From the NCBI RefSeq assembly GCF_001578185.1, contig NZ_CP011008.1, forward strand, positions 462,001 to 526,000: DNA of 64,000 bases. Direction: 5' to 3'. Of the stretch, positions 43,274-52,337 are shown one piece after another (the stretch's first letter is position 1; the number at the start of each line of letters is the position of its first letter). Made by a program: the position numbers and the translations under genes. Under the pieces are notes generated by a model. The model was given only the letters and a program-made list of their open reading frames with translations. It did not search any database and was not told where the DNA came from. This DNA is from Peribacillus simplex. Lineage in GTDB: Bacteria; Bacillota; Bacilli; Bacillales; DSM-1321.

Positions 43274-45220
43274 ATGGATTACTTTGATCGATTTGCCGTA
43301 CCTCATCCAAGTCCTGCGATATATGCATCCATGGTTGCCATTGGCCTAACTATGATTGCGCTTGTTGCCGGAATTACCTATTTTAAAAAATGGGGTTACT
43401 TATGGCGTGAGTGGTTAACAACGGTTGACCATAAACGTATTGGTATCATGTACATCTTGTCAGCACTACTTATGCTTTTCCGTGGTGGCGCCGATGCTCT
43501 CTTGATGCGTGCCCAAACGGCTATTCCAAATAACGGCTTGTTGGATGGACAGCATTATAATGAAATTTTTACAACACACGGGGTTGTCATGATCCTGTTT
43601 ATGGCGATGCCATTTATCATTGGGTTAATGAACATTGTTACACCATTACAAATAGGGGCACGTGACGTAGCATTCCCACGTCTAAACGCAGTAAGCTTCT
43701 GGTTATTCTTTATGGGGGCAATGCTATTTAACATCTCTTTCGTAGTCGGTGGTTCTCCTGATGCAGGCTGGACATCTTACTTCCCGCTGGCAAGTAACGA
43801 TTTCAGTGAATCAGTAGGTTCGAACTATTACGCGATTGCAATTCAAATAGCTGGTATCGGTACATTACTGACTGGTATCAACTTTATCGTAACCATCTTG
43901 AAAATGAGAGCACCTGGCATGAACTTAATGAAAATGCCAATGTTCACATGGTCTATCTTGATCACAAACTTTATTATCGTTTTCGCTTTCCCTGTATTGA
44001 CAGTGGCACTTGCGTTAATGACAATGGATCGACTATTCGGAACTCAGTTCTTTACGATGGCTAATGGCGGTAGCGATATGCTTTGGGCAAACTTGTTCTG
44101 GGTTTGGGGACATCCTGAAGTTTATATAGTTATTCTTCCGGCTTTCGGTATTTACAGTGAAATCATTTCGACTTTTGCACGTCGTAACCTGTACGGGTAT
44201 AATTCGATGGTTATCTCTATGGTAGCTATTTCTACACTATCCTTCGTTGTATGGGCTCACCATTTTTATACAATGGGTCACGGTGCAATGGTTAACGGTA
44301 TCTTCTCGGTTACCACAATGGCAATTGCTGTTCCGACCGGTGTTAAGATTTTCAACTGGTTGTTCACACTTTGGAAAGGTAAAATCGTTTTTACCGTCCC
44401 AATGTTATACTCTTTAGCTTTCATTCCGATTTTCACTCTCGGTGGGGTAACTGGGGTTATGCTTGCCATGGCAAGTGCTGACTACCAATACCATAATACA
44501 ATGTTCTTAGTAGCTCACTTCCACTACGTTTTGATCCCTGGTACTGTATTTGCCGTACTTGCTGGTTTTACGTACTGGTGGCCAAAAATGTTTGGTTTCA
44601 TGTTGAGCGAAAAGATAGGGAAATGGTCGTTCTGGTTCATTACAATCAGCTTTAATGTTACATTCTTCCCGATGTTCATAACTGGTTTAGATGGGCAAGC
44701 ACGTCGTATGTATACGTACTCTGAATCAACGGGCTATGGTCCATTGAATTTGCTCTCTTTCGTTGGAGCAATTGGCATGGCAATAGGTTTTGCGCTTATT
44801 GTGTACAATATCTATTGGAGTACTCGTTATGCATCAAGAAATATTTCAAAAGATCCATGGGATGCACGTTCTCTAGAATGGGCTACACATACACCAATTC
44901 CAGAATACAATTTTGCAATTGTACCTACAGTTGATTCTACAGAAGCATTCTGGGATTCTAAGAAAAAGGGCTTTAAATTATTTGGTGGTAAAGTAGAAAA
45001 GATTCATATGCCAAATAACAGTGGCGTGCCGTTTATCTTGAGCTGTATCTTCTTCGTTTGGGGCTTTGCAATGGTATTCAGCATGTGGATCATTGCAATC
45101 ATTGCCACACTTGGTATCTTTGCTTGTATGGCTCACCGTTCATTCGAAAAAGACCACGGACGTTATATCTCCGTTGAAGAGATTGAAGAAACTGAAAATA
45201 AATTGCGAGGTGCTAAGTAA
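43274..45220 (+). CDS. qoxB: Cytochrome aa3 quinol oxidase subunit I QoxB
   Basis: 648 residues, about 14 membrane helices. Haem a ligand His in [10 protein letters not shown] and the second in [11 protein letters not shown]; CuB ligands in WGHPEVYI (with the cross-linked Tyr) and WAHHFYTMG; haem a3 His also in [18 protein letters not shown] near the N-terminus is a family hallmark. It catalyses reduction of O2 to water by menaquinol with proton pumping. The stop overlaps the qoxC start (TAATG). Confidence 0.96.
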   Translation: MDYFDRFAVPHPSPAIYASMVAIGLTMIALVAGITYFKKWGYLWREWLTTVDHKRIGIMYILSALLMLFRGGADALLMRAQTAIPNNGLLDGQHYNEIFTTHGVVMILFMAMPFIIGLMNIVTPLQIGARDVAFPRLNAVSFWLFFMGAMLFNISFVVGGSPDAGWTSYFPLASNDFSESVGSNYYAIAIQIAGIGTLLTGINFIVTILKMRAPGMNLMKMPMFTWSILITNFIIVFAFPVLTVALALMTMDRLFGTQFFTMANGGSDMLWANLFWVWGHPEVYIVILPAFGIYSEIISTFARRNLYGYNSMVISMVAISTLSFVVWAHHFYTMGHGAMVNGIFSVTTMAIAVPTGVKIFNWLFTLWKGKIVFTVPMLYSLAFIPIFTLGGVTGVMLAMASADYQYHNTMFLVAHFHYVLIPGTVFAVLAGFTYWWPKMFGFMLSEKIGKWSFWFITISFNVTFFPMFITGLDGQARRMYTYSESTGYGPLNLLSFVGAIGMAIGFALIVYNIYWSTRYASRNISKDPWDARSLEWATHTPIPEYNFAIVPTVDSTEAFWDSKKKGFKLFGGKVEKIHMPNNSGVPFILSCIFFVWGFAMVFSMWIIAIIATLGIFACMAHRSFEKDHGRYISVEEIEETENKLRGAK

Positions 45221-45816
45221 TGAAAATAGATAACTCGCTGCCACTAGAATATAGCACGGAAGAAAATCGCTTAAAGATTTTTGGATTTTGGATTTTCCTG
45301 GGGGCAGAAATAGCTCTTTTCGCTACACTGTTCGCCACTTATTTTGTATTAGTTCATGGTACTGGAAATGGTCCTACAGGGGACGAACTCTTTAAAGTAC
45401 CAACCCTAATGCTTCAAACAATTTTTCTTTTAACCAGTAGTTTTACCATTGGTCTTGGAATCAATGCAATGAGACTTGGTAGACAGAAAGCAATGCTTGG
45501 TTTCTTCATTATCACCCTTATTCTTGGTTTAGGCTTTTTGGGAGTCGAAATCTATGAATTCGTGGAGTATGTACATGAAGGAGCAACCATTCAAACAAGT
45601 GGTTTCTTATCTAGTTTGTTTGCGTTACTAGGTACGCATGGAGCTCACGTTACACTTGGTTTATTCTGGGGAACCTTCATCATTCTGCAGATTAAAAAAC
45701 GCGGTATGACTCCAGAAACTACAAACAAAGCTTTCATCTTTTCTCTTTACTGGCATTTCTTAGACGTTGTCTGGATTTTCATCTTCAGTTTCGTCTACCT
45801 GAAAGGAATGATGTAA
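45220..45816 (+). CDS. qoxC: Cytochrome aa3 quinol oxidase subunit III QoxC
   Basis: 198 residues, five membrane helices; KIFGFWIFLGAEIALFATLF at the N-terminus and LGTHGAHVTLGLFWG are subunit III motifs. One-base overlap with qoxB and one base before qoxD. Stabilises subunit I. Confidence 0.95.
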   Translation: MKIDNSLPLEYSTEENRLKIFGFWIFLGAEIALFATLFATYFVLVHGTGNGPTGDELFKVPTLMLQTIFLLTSSFTIGLGINAMRLGRQKAMLGFFIITLILGLGFLGVEIYEFVEYVHEGATIQTSGFLSSLFALLGTHGAHVTLGLFWGTFIILQIKKRGMTPETTNKAFIFSLYWHFLDVVWIFIFSFVYLKGMM

Positions 45817-45817
45817 T

Positions 45818-46102
45818 ATGAAAGAATTATTCCCACGGGGCCAAGTTATGGGATTTGCTTTTTCACTAGTCCTGACTTTGGTTGCACTATCAGTTATAGT
45901 GTATGATCTCTCACTTAAAATGGCTTTAATCATCCTACTTGTTACAGCCTTCATGCAAGCTGCACTTCAATTTGTTATGTTCATGCATGCAGGAGAGTCT
46001 GAAGATAAAGCATCGATTTACACAAACGTTTACTACGGATTGTTTGTTGCATTGGTTACAATTTTCGGTACAATGCTAACAATGATTTGGGGATATCAAT
46101 AA
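45818..46102 (+). CDS. qoxD: Cytochrome aa3 quinol oxidase subunit IV QoxD
   Basis: 94 residues, three membrane helices (GFAFSLVLTLVALSVIVYDL; ALIILLVTAFMQAALQFVMF; YGLFVALVTIFGTMLTMIWG). Typical subunit IV size and place at the end of the operon, followed by a strong terminator. Confidence 0.94.
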   Translation: MKELFPRGQVMGFAFSLVLTLVALSVIVYDLSLKMALIILLVTAFMQAALQFVMFMHAGESEDKASIYTNVYYGLFVALVTIFGTMLTMIWGYQ

Positions 46103-46115
46103 TCCATTCCTGCAA

Positions 46116-46147
46116 AACTGGGCGTCTTGATGACGCCCAGTTTTTTT
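46116..46147 (+). terminator. Terminator of qoxABCD
   Basis: AACTGGGCGTC and GACGCCCAGTT form a perfect 11-bp stem around TTGAT with seven T behind. Confidence 0.93.
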
Positions 46148-46565
46148 GTATTCAAATTATGGTGAGCGTAAAATTACATACATTCAATTCACTGCATTAT
46201 AGAAGTTTGTATTGATAAGAAAGAAGAGGGGGTAGGAGAGGCAAATACTGTGATGGAAAATAATTAAGTATCTCCTTAATTTATTGTGTATCCTGTATTA
46301 TATTGGGGTACGGTGGACTTTTTGCATTTAGATATATTGAAAATGAGACTCAAATTCAAACGTGATATTGGATATATCTATAAAAAATACAAAAAGATCC
46401 ATTTTTGAAATTAGATGATCAAGATGATTAAGTTAGTATAAAGTTTTTATATTCACCAATAGTTAAACGTTAATAGAACGGACACATTTCCTAATAAAAG
46501 CTTTCCGCTCTTTTGATATAATAAGTGATATAGTAGTTAACTATGCCTTAGCGGAGATGATGAAT
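46148..46565. other. Intergenic region between qox and yfmQ-like gene
   Basis: Mostly AT-rich. A short, frameshifted stretch at about 46277-46409 could encode ILGYGGLFAFRYIENETQ followed in another frame by KFKRDIGYIYKKYKKIHF, perhaps a broken small membrane-protein gene; this is speculative. TTGATATAATAAG near 46513 may hold a promoter for the next gene. Confidence 0.35.
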
Positions 46566-47015
46566 ATGACATTGCCGGTTTTGATTTTGACAATTCTCAT
46601 AAGTTTGATTAAATTATTAGTTACCTGTCTTCCAACAGATGCAGTGAATTGGATTCTCAGCAAATTTGAAATGCATTCAGAACTTAGTGACGCGAATGCC
46701 ATCGTAACCTTTGACGGAAAACGGTTTGAAGGTGAAGAAAAAATTCAAGTTATTAATTATTTCAACAAAGCTAAATTTTTGAAAAAGAATCATATATTTC
46801 CGGGTAACGAACAATTATTTTTACATCCAGAGAACAGTGGGGCTCCATTAGTCATTGATACTAAAAAAGGCAAGAAGGATGTTAGGTTATTTTTGTACAT
46901 TTACAACGACCACGTGGATGTAGTTAAACAGTACAAGAAGAAAGTAGTTGCGTATAGTCTGTTCTCCAATAGCCTTCAAGAACGTTCAATGCCATTAATT
47001 AGGGATGTAGTTTAA
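46566..47015 (+). CDS. yfmQ: YfmQ-like protein
   Basis: About 149 residues. The start at 46566 is chosen because GCGGAG lies nine bases upstream; ATGs at 46557/46560 are too close to it. One N-terminal membrane helix (MTLPVLILTILISLIKLLVT), then a soluble domain with FDGKRFEGEEKIQVINYFNK, FPGNEQLFLHPENSGAPLVI and DTKKGKKDVRLFLYIYNDHV. This matches my recollection of B. subtilis YfmQ (uncharacterised). Single gene. Confidence 0.7.
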   Translation: MTLPVLILTILISLIKLLVTCLPTDAVNWILSKFEMHSELSDANAIVTFDGKRFEGEEKIQVINYFNKAKFLKKNHIFPGNEQLFLHPENSGAPLVIDTKKGKKDVRLFLYIYNDHVDVVKQYKKKVVAYSLFSNSLQERSMPLIRDVV

Positions 47016-47254
47016 AAGGAACATAAACAAAGTCGCTCTTTTTTTCTGATTCAGATTGAGAGTTGAATGTTCACAAACTGACACATTCAAATTGGTATTA
47101 TGTGGGGAAATTTATTAAAAGTGGATTTAGGGAAAAATCGTTATCGAGGAGTTCTTTGAATAGAAAAAATTCATTAGAATACTATAAATGAAATACAATA
47201 AATCTGGATTGAAATGCGAAAAGTAATTTTGATGATTATGTCTAAAAGGGTAAT

Positions 47255-47293
47255 AAAAAAAGCAGGTATCTAAAGCGATGCCTGCTTTTTTAA
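47255..47293. terminator. Bidirectional terminator
   Basis: AAAAAAGCAGGTATC and GATGCCTGCTTTTTT pair around TAAAGC with one mismatch. It serves the 44-aa gene on the minus strand and can also stop plus-strand readthrough. Confidence 0.8.
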
Positions 47294-47424
47294 GCTTTCC
47301 ATTGTTTTTCCACTTGATTAAAGGCTTGTTGTAAAATTTCTTCTTGATTAGTACCTGGTTTAGTAAGGACGTTAGTTTGATAAGATTTTCCTTGGAAATC
47401 AACTGTTACTGTAACTTTTACCAT
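47290..47424 (-). CDS. BA3454-family small stress-response protein (44 aa)
   Basis: On the minus strand ATG 47424, behind AAAGGAAAGATGCATA, begins MVKVTVTVDFQGKSYQTNVL, and the product ends EEILQQAFNQVEKQWKA. Length, the VDFQGKSY strand motif and the KQWKA end fit the BA3454 family of tiny Bacillus proteins named for stress response in B. anthracis. It is shorter than usual gene-caller limits. The terminator begins at its stop codon. Confidence 0.75.
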   Translation of the reverse strand: MVKVTVTVDFQGKSYQTNVLTKPGTNQEEILQQAFNQVEKQWKA

Positions 47425-47657
47425 TATGCATCTTTCCTTTCTTTGTTCAGTAATGAGGTGGTTGTACCTACTTCTTTTATACCCATGGGGGAAGACTTTT
47501 CAAACATTGCGAAGTAGCAAGTGTGGGGATTTAATATTCAAAATTATCTGATATTTTGAAGGGGATGTCAACACTTTTTTTTGACAGACTCCATTTCCTT
47601 ATTTATTTTTAGGCTGTTTTCACATACTTTGTTTTTATTTACCAGGTAGTGAGTTGT
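47425..47657. other. Intergenic stretch before the dispersed repeat
   Basis: I see nothing coding. A PF-like promoter for the 44-aa gene may lie near 47440-47480 on the minus strand. Confidence 0.3.
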
Positions 47658-47785
47658 GGTTGATTTCCCCTCCAGAAGCTCGCTTTCCGCGGGGCGGGCG
47701 GTGAGCCTCCTCGGCGTAAACGCCTGTGGGGTCTCACCTGTCCCGCTGCTCCCGCAGGAGTCTCGCACTTCCGCTCCAATCAACC
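47658..47785. repeat. Dispersed GC-rich Bacillus intergenic repeat (about 128 bp)
   Basis: Bounded by GGTTGATT and AATCAACC. The inside is far more GC-rich than its surroundings and contains nested complementary blocks: GCGGGCGGTGAGCCTCCTCG, GGGGTCTCACCTGTCCCGC and CTCCCGCAGGAGTC. I recognise this as a high-copy element of Bacillus/Peribacillus genomes usually seen between genes. The reading frame through it (47568-47813, minus) is accidental. Confidence 0.8.
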
Positions 47786-47899
47786 TTAAATAGTTTCGTT
47801 TTAAAAACAACAATCTTTACGAAAAGAGCCTATTTTTATGTGTACAAGGCTTGTGTATTGGGGTCAGACCATACCCTTTTTTGCGGCTATATAAAGAAG

Positions 47900-47938
47900 A
47901 CCTGGCTTGTGTGCGCATAACAGCCAGGTTGTTTTTGT
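47900..47938. terminator. Hairpin terminator between repeat and EamA gene
   Basis: ACCTGGCT and AGCCAGGT pair around TGTGTGCGCATAAC and run into TGTTTTTG on the plus strand; it can also form downstream of the minus-strand EamA gene. Confidence 0.65.
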
Positions 47939-47950
47939 AAAATTAACTAT

Positions 47951-48787
47951 TCATATTTTAGTTAAGATAATTCCGATTAATGCTGCAAGTACGCCGGCAA
48001 TTTGATAGGATTTAAGTTTTTCTTTGAATAAATAACAACCAGCGAATACGACAACTAAACAGTTCAGGCTGACGACAGGGAAGATGATGCTGGCGATTCC
48101 AGTATTTAATGCAAAGAAATAACATCCATAGGCTATGATGCTTAATAATCCTACGAGTGATCCAATTTTCACTTCCATTAACTTAATCTTCTCATTCTTG
48201 ATGGCTAATGCCGAAATGAGATAAAGTGTTCCGCCACCATACATTGATACTAGGATATCAAGGGAGTTTAAATGAAGACGGGTTGATGTCGTCATTAAGA
48301 TACCTAGCACACCAAATGAGAAAATCGCGAATAATGTGTGCATCATCCAAGGTAAATATTGATGATTGCCCTTAGCATTAGGTGTATACTGAATGACAAG
48401 GGTAGCGAGCAGCATGCAGACAATTCCGCTCCACTGCAGTGAAGAAATATGCTCATGAAAAATTAATGCAGCACAGAGGATGGGAAAAATTGCATTTGCC
48501 GCAATCAGTGGTGATGTCAAACTTGCCGGTCCTTTTTCAAAGGCACTTGCCATCTGGATATTACCGTTAGCGTTCAGTACACCAATGGCTCCACCAAGCA
48601 AGATGGATGGCAAGTTAGTAGTCAAGCCATCTACAAATCCGCTATATAAAAGTGCCATGATGAAGGCGGTAAAATAAAAGAAAAATTGGATATGTACCTT
48701 TGAGTAACCCTTTCCGTTACTCCATTTAAAAATGCTGTTATTGATTCCGAAACATAAACTAGTGATAAGAGCCGCAAAAATCCACAT
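47951..48787 (-). CDS. EamA/DMT-superfamily transporter
   Basis: About 278 residues with ten membrane helices in two EamA repeats (ALITSLCFGINNSIFKWSNG at the start; VSLNCLVVVFAGCYLFKEKL in the second). ATG 48787 is preferred because AAGGAAGAG is nine bases upstream. It exports or imports an unknown small metabolite. It diverges from queF but is unlikely to share the preQ1 switch. Confidence 0.85.
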   Translation of the reverse strand: MWIFAALITSLCFGINNSIFKWSNGKGYSKVHIQFFFYFTAFIMALLYSGFVDGLTTNLPSILLGGAIGVLNANGNIQMASAFEKGPASLTSPLIAANAIFPILCAALIFHEHISSLQWSGIVCMLLATLVIQYTPNAKGNHQYLPWMMHTLFAIFSFGVLGILMTTSTRLHLNSLDILVSMYGGGTLYLISALAIKNEKIKLMEVKIGSLVGLLSIIAYGCYFFALNTGIASIIFPVVSLNCLVVVFAGCYLFKEKLKSYQIAGVLAALIGIILTKI

Positions 48788-48875
48788 TGCTTTAATCTCT
48801 TCCTTCATGTAGGATAAACTTCTTCTACATTTTAAGCCGAATACGTGTAGGAATCAAACTAAAATAAAAAGTAGA

Positions 48876-48904
48876 TTGACAGATTAGATTTTTTTTTCTA
48901 TATT
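48876..48904 (+). promoter_or_regulatory. Promoter of queF
   Basis: Consensus TTGACA and TATATT with an exact 17-base spacer, about 34 bases before the preQ1 aptamer. Confidence 0.8.
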
Positions 48905-48937
48905 TACTATGACAATTTTAAATATTTCCCGATAAAC

Positions 48938-48977
48938 GGGAGAGGTTCATAGCTTCACCCTCTTAAAAAAACTATGG
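48938..48977 (+). promoter_or_regulatory. PreQ1-I riboswitch aptamer
   Basis: GGGAGAGGTTCATAGCTTCA followed by CCCTCTTAAAAAAACTA matches the class I preQ1 aptamer: P1 stem AGAGG/CCTCT, C-rich loop and A-rich tail ending in AACTA, which forms the pseudoknot. It precedes queF, a preQ1-synthesis gene. Confidence 0.93.
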
Positions 48978-49000
48978 CTTTGATTATTTTTTTGCGAATC

Positions 49001-49029
49001 AACCATATCTTTGAGGAGATATGGTTTTT
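49001..49029 (+). terminator. PreQ1 riboswitch terminator
   Basis: AACCATATCT and AGATATGGTT form a perfect stem around TTGAGG with T run. AACTATGG from the aptamer tail can compete with its left arm. Confidence 0.88.
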
Positions 49030-49089
49030 GTTATATAGAGGCCCATTTTATGAATCTCCCCTGACAAACGTGGATGAGGAGGACTTTTT

Positions 49090-49590
49090 ATGTCTGGAAG
49101 AAAAGAAGAAGAATTAAAAAAAGATATCACACTGCTTGGGAATCAAGGGACAAAATATACATTTGACTATGCGCCTGAAATTCTGGAATCATTCGATAAC
49201 AAGCATCCGAACCGGGACTATTTCGTCAAATTCAATTGCCCGGAATTCACTAGCTTATGTCCAATAACGGGCCAGCCGGACTTTGCAACCATTTACATCA
49301 GCTATATTCCAAGTGTGAAGATGGTGGAAAGCAAGTCATTGAAACTTTATTTATTCAGCTTCCGTAATCATGGTGATTTCCATGAAGACTGCATGAACAT
49401 CATCATGAATGATTTAATCGAGTTGATGGATCCCAAATATATTGAAGTCTGGGGCAAGTTTACACCTAGAGGCGGAATCTCCATCGATCCTTACACAAAT
49501 TATGGTAAACCAGGTACGAAGTATGAGGAAATGGCGGATTACCGCTTGATGAATCATGACTTATACCCGGAAACGGTGGATAATCGCTAA
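49090..49590 (+). CDS. queF: NADPH-dependent preQ0 reductase QueF
   Basis: 166 residues, the short (unimodular) QueF. It reduces the nitrile of 7-cyano-7-deazaguanine to preQ1 for queuosine tRNA modification. Active-site Cys57 in [10 protein letters not shown] forms the thioimide; Asp64 in QPDFATIY assists; the QueF motif [15 protein letters not shown] binds [14 protein letters not shown] near the end is conserved. It is monocistronic, controlled by the preQ1-I riboswitch (product feedback), and followed by a strong terminator. Confidence 0.96.
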   Translation: MSGRKEEELKKDITLLGNQGTKYTFDYAPEILESFDNKHPNRDYFVKFNCPEFTSLCPITGQPDFATIYISYIPSVKMVESKSLKLYLFSFRNHGDFHEDCMNIIMNDLIELMDPKYIEVWGKFTPRGGISIDPYTNYGKPGTKYEEMADYRLMNHDLYPETVDNR

Positions 49591-49598
49591 AGATTAGA

Positions 49599-49632
49599 AA
49601 AAGACAACTGGCTTATGCCGTTGTCTTTTTCT
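49599..49632 (+). terminator. Terminator of queF
   Basis: AAAAAGACAAC and GTTGTCTTTTT pair around a short loop (TGGCTTATGCC, itself GGC/GCC paired). Confidence 0.9.
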
Positions 49633-49793
49633 GGTTTTTTGCTATTCTCATTCAGTAAACTCACTATTTTGTATTCTTTAAAAACACAAATGTCCTCCTG
49701 TAACGGAATTAACACTTGATTGTTTCGTGGAAAAACGTAATAATAGGAAGAGTTAATTTTGACAGAATATTTTCAAAAATAGGGGATGTCGTG

Positions 49794-51140
49794 ATGAAAG
49801 TTGCAAAGTTTGGCGGAAGTTCACTTGCGTCAGGTGAACAGGTGAAAAAGGTATTCGAAATTGTAGTTGCTGATCCAGAGAGGAAGATTGTAGTCGTTTC
49901 GGCTCCAGGGAAACGCAATTCAAATGATATAAAGGTGACGGATCTATTGATTGAGGCTGCGGAACAGCAGCTGCGCGGGGATAACGGAGAGCATTTGATA
50001 GAAGATGTGGTATCCCGCTATGCGAGCATTGCTGAAGAGCTGGATATATCCGAGGAGGTCATCACTGGGATTCATGGAAATCTAAAAGCACTGTTGCATG
50101 GAGACCAATCTAACCCGAAGCGCTATTTGGATGCTTTAATGGCCAGTGGCGAGGATAATAATGCGAAGCTGGTTGCAGGTTATTTTCAAAGCCGTGGTGT
50201 AGAGGCTCAGTATATAAATCCAAAGAAGGCTGGCTTGATCGTAACGGATGAAGATGGATTTACCCAGGTGATGCCAGAATCGTATGATCGGTTATATGCT
50301 CTACGTGATGAGCCAGGAATCATAGTATTCCCAGGGTTCTTCGGATACACGTTAGATGGTGAGGTTTTAACATTCTCAAGAAGCGGTTCCGATATTACGG
50401 GTTCGATTCTTGCGAATGGGGTCAAAGCCGATTTGTATGAGAACTTTACGGATGTGGATGCAGTTTATGCGGTGAATCCAAATGTGGTTTCCAATCCGAA
50501 GGGAATCAGGGAATTGACCTATCGTGAAATGCGGGAGCTTTCTTATGCCGGTTTCTCGGTATTTCATGATGAGGCGCTGATTCCTGCATTCCGTGCGGGA
50601 ATACCAGTCCATATACAAAATACAAACAATCCGGCTGCACAAGGGACCCGCATTGTAAGTTCACGGGATAATACGAATGGGCCGGTTATTGGAATTGCAA
50701 GTGATAAAGGATTTTGCAGTATTTACATTAGCAAATATTTGATGAACCGGGAAGTTGGTTTTGGCCGGAAACTGCTGCATATCCTTGAAGATTACGGAGT
50801 TTCGTATGAGCATATTCCATCAGGCATCGATGATGTGACACTTATTCTAAGGCAGGACCAGATGGAGGGTGAAACCGAGAAGAAAATCATTTCACGAATT
50901 AAGAAAGAGCTACATGCCGATGAGGTGAATGTGGAGCATGATCTTGCTTTGATCATGATTGTAGGTGAAGGAATGCGTCATAATGTCGGTACAACGGCAA
51001 GGGCGTCAAAAGCGCTGGCCGAAGCAAAGGTGAACATTGAAATGATCAACCAAGGCTCTTCGGAAGTAAGCATGATGTTCGGTGTGAAAGGGAACAGTGA
51101 AGAGACGGCCATTCAGGCCTTATATCACGAGTTTTTTTGA
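49794..51140 (+). CDS. thrD: Aspartokinase (YclM/ThrD-type)
   Basis: About 448 residues from ATG 49794 (GGGGATGTCGTG). It phosphorylates aspartate, the first step to Lys, Thr, Met and diaminopimelate. Motifs: KFGGSSLASGEQVKK, SGSDITGSILANGVK, ENFTDVDAVYAVNPN; two ACT-type regulatory segments follow after about 300 (KGFCSIYISKYLMN and ALIMIVGEGMRHNVGTTARA). The length and the SAPGKRNSNDIKVTDLLI text match B. subtilis YclM, the Lys+Thr-sensitive isoenzyme. Monocistronic. Confidence 0.87.
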   Translation: MKVAKFGGSSLASGEQVKKVFEIVVADPERKIVVVSAPGKRNSNDIKVTDLLIEAAEQQLRGDNGEHLIEDVVSRYASIAEELDISEEVITGIHGNLKALLHGDQSNPKRYLDALMASGEDNNAKLVAGYFQSRGVEAQYINPKKAGLIVTDEDGFTQVMPESYDRLYALRDEPGIIVFPGFFGYTLDGEVLTFSRSGSDITGSILANGVKADLYENFTDVDAVYAVNPNVVSNPKGIRELTYREMRELSYAGFSVFHDEALIPAFRAGIPVHIQNTNNPAAQGTRIVSSRDNTNGPVIGIASDKGFCSIYISKYLMNREVGFGRKLLHILEDYGVSYEHIPSGIDDVTLILRQDQMEGETEKKIISRIKKELHADEVNVEHDLALIMIVGEGMRHNVGTTARASKALAEAKVNIEMINQGSSEVSMMFGVKGNSEETAIQALYHEFF

Positions 51141-51154
51141 GTAAGAGCGTTTAG

Positions 51155-51183
51155 GGACCTCCTTGAAAAGGGAGGTTTTTTGG
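51155..51183 (+). terminator. Terminator of the aspartokinase gene
   Basis: ACCTCC and GGGAGGT flank TTGAAAA and precede TTTTTTGG. Confidence 0.85.
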
Positions 51184-51329
51184 ATATGAATTGTCCCCGC
51201 TAAGTTCAAATGAATAAAAGACGCGCCGAGGGTCTTTAAGGGAGTATTATAAGTGAAAAACAACATTTGCCTGCGTTTTGCTCTTAAATATAAAAGGAAA
51301 GCCTCCAAATAGAAGATTGTCCTTTTATA

Positions 51330-51890
51330 TCAGTCCATAATTGTCAGCAGTTGATCGATCGCGTTCCTTGGACGCGGGGCAGGGATCATATCGGGATAGC
51401 CGACGTGAAGGCTGCCGACGATCTTCTCTCCGGGTTTCACGCCTAAAGCTTCACGAAACTCGATGCTGTGTATCATGCCGTATGTTTCCCATATCAACCC
51501 GATTCCTTGTTCCCAGGCAAGCAGGCTGAAATTCTGGATCAAGGCACTTGTAGCCGCATAATCTTCTTCACGTGTCATAGGATTCGGATTCTCTTCCATG
51601 ATCACCGCGACAAACATCGGAACAGCTATAAGTTTATTATATCCTCGCTGTCCGGCTGCTTCTTTCTTTTCCGGGTCCTTCTCTTTGCCTGCCATGAAAG
51701 CACGGGTTGCCTCTGCGAGTTTTAATCGGCTATCACCATGCACCACGACAAAGCGCCATGGTTGGGTAAGTTTATGGTTCGGTGCCCATGTCGAAGTTTC
51801 CAATAGTGATCGGATGGTATCAATAGGAACAGGAATGTCCTTAAATCGTTTGATGCTGCGCCGTTCTTTAATGATATCTTCAAGTTTCAT
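51330..51890 (-). CDS. Nitroreductase-family FMN protein (YdjA/RutE-like)
   Basis: About 186 residues, short-form nitroreductase. FMN-phosphate contacts in ERRSIKRFKD, then TSTWAPNHKLTQPWRFVVV, the ITAT-like YAATSALIQNFSLLAWEQGI helix and the LHVGYPDMIPAPRPRN end. ATG 51890 (AAAGGAG ten bases upstream) is preferred over ATG 51896. Reduces nitro, quinone or enone compounds with NAD(P)H; physiological substrate unknown. Confidence 0.87.
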   Translation of the reverse strand: MKLEDIIKERRSIKRFKDIPVPIDTIRSLLETSTWAPNHKLTQPWRFVVVHGDSRLKLAEATRAFMAGKEKDPEKKEAAGQRGYNKLIAVPMFVAVIMEENPNPMTREEDYAATSALIQNFSLLAWEQGIGLIWETYGMIHSIEFREALGVKPGEKIVGSLHVGYPDMIPAPRPRNAIDQLLTIMD

Positions 51891-52337
51891 GATCATCCTG
51901 CTCCTTTATATAAGTAAGTTTGTTAGTTTTTTTAAAAAAATAATCCCCGGCTGCCTAATATGCTTCCAACGTGAATGAATACTTGAATAAAGAGGGGGCA
52001 ATATTCCAGTGAACTGCATTCGCTAATGAGCATATAATTTTTACTAGGCACAGAGGAGCCGGGGCGACATTGTATCTATGTACAATATCAAAAAGGTACG
52101 ATATGAGATTATCGTAATTGTTTATCAAATTTCAGAGATTGATGATGAAATTGAAAATCATTATCAATTAGAATTTTCGCCTATTTCCTGTTATTTGTCA
52201 AGGGTATTTATTAAAAAAAATCAAGTTATTTACCAATCCTTTAAATCAGTTAAAATCTTTTAAATAATCTGTATAAAAATGTATAATGAGAGATGAAAAG
52301 ATGCTATCTACATATGAAGAATTGAAGGGTGTCATAG
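51891..52337. other. Intergenic region before the ABC exporter
   Basis: No gene supported; a 61-codon frame at 52078-52263 lacks a ribosome site and looks random. A TATAAT (52282-52287) with TTTAAA 17 bases upstream (52259-52264) is the probable exporter promoter. Confidence 0.5.

Noticed and set aside
47127-47402. 91-codon minus-strand frame over the BA3454-like gene
   Set aside because: It is a shadow frame; the neighbouring frame has a better ribosome site and a recognisable 44-aa product ending at the terminator.
47568-47813. 81-codon minus-strand frame
   Set aside because: It runs through the dispersed GC-rich repeat, whose composition produces open frames by chance.
52078-52263. 61-codon plus-strand frame before the ABC exporter
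   Set aside because: No ribosome site, AT-driven composition, and it lies where the exporter promoter is expected.
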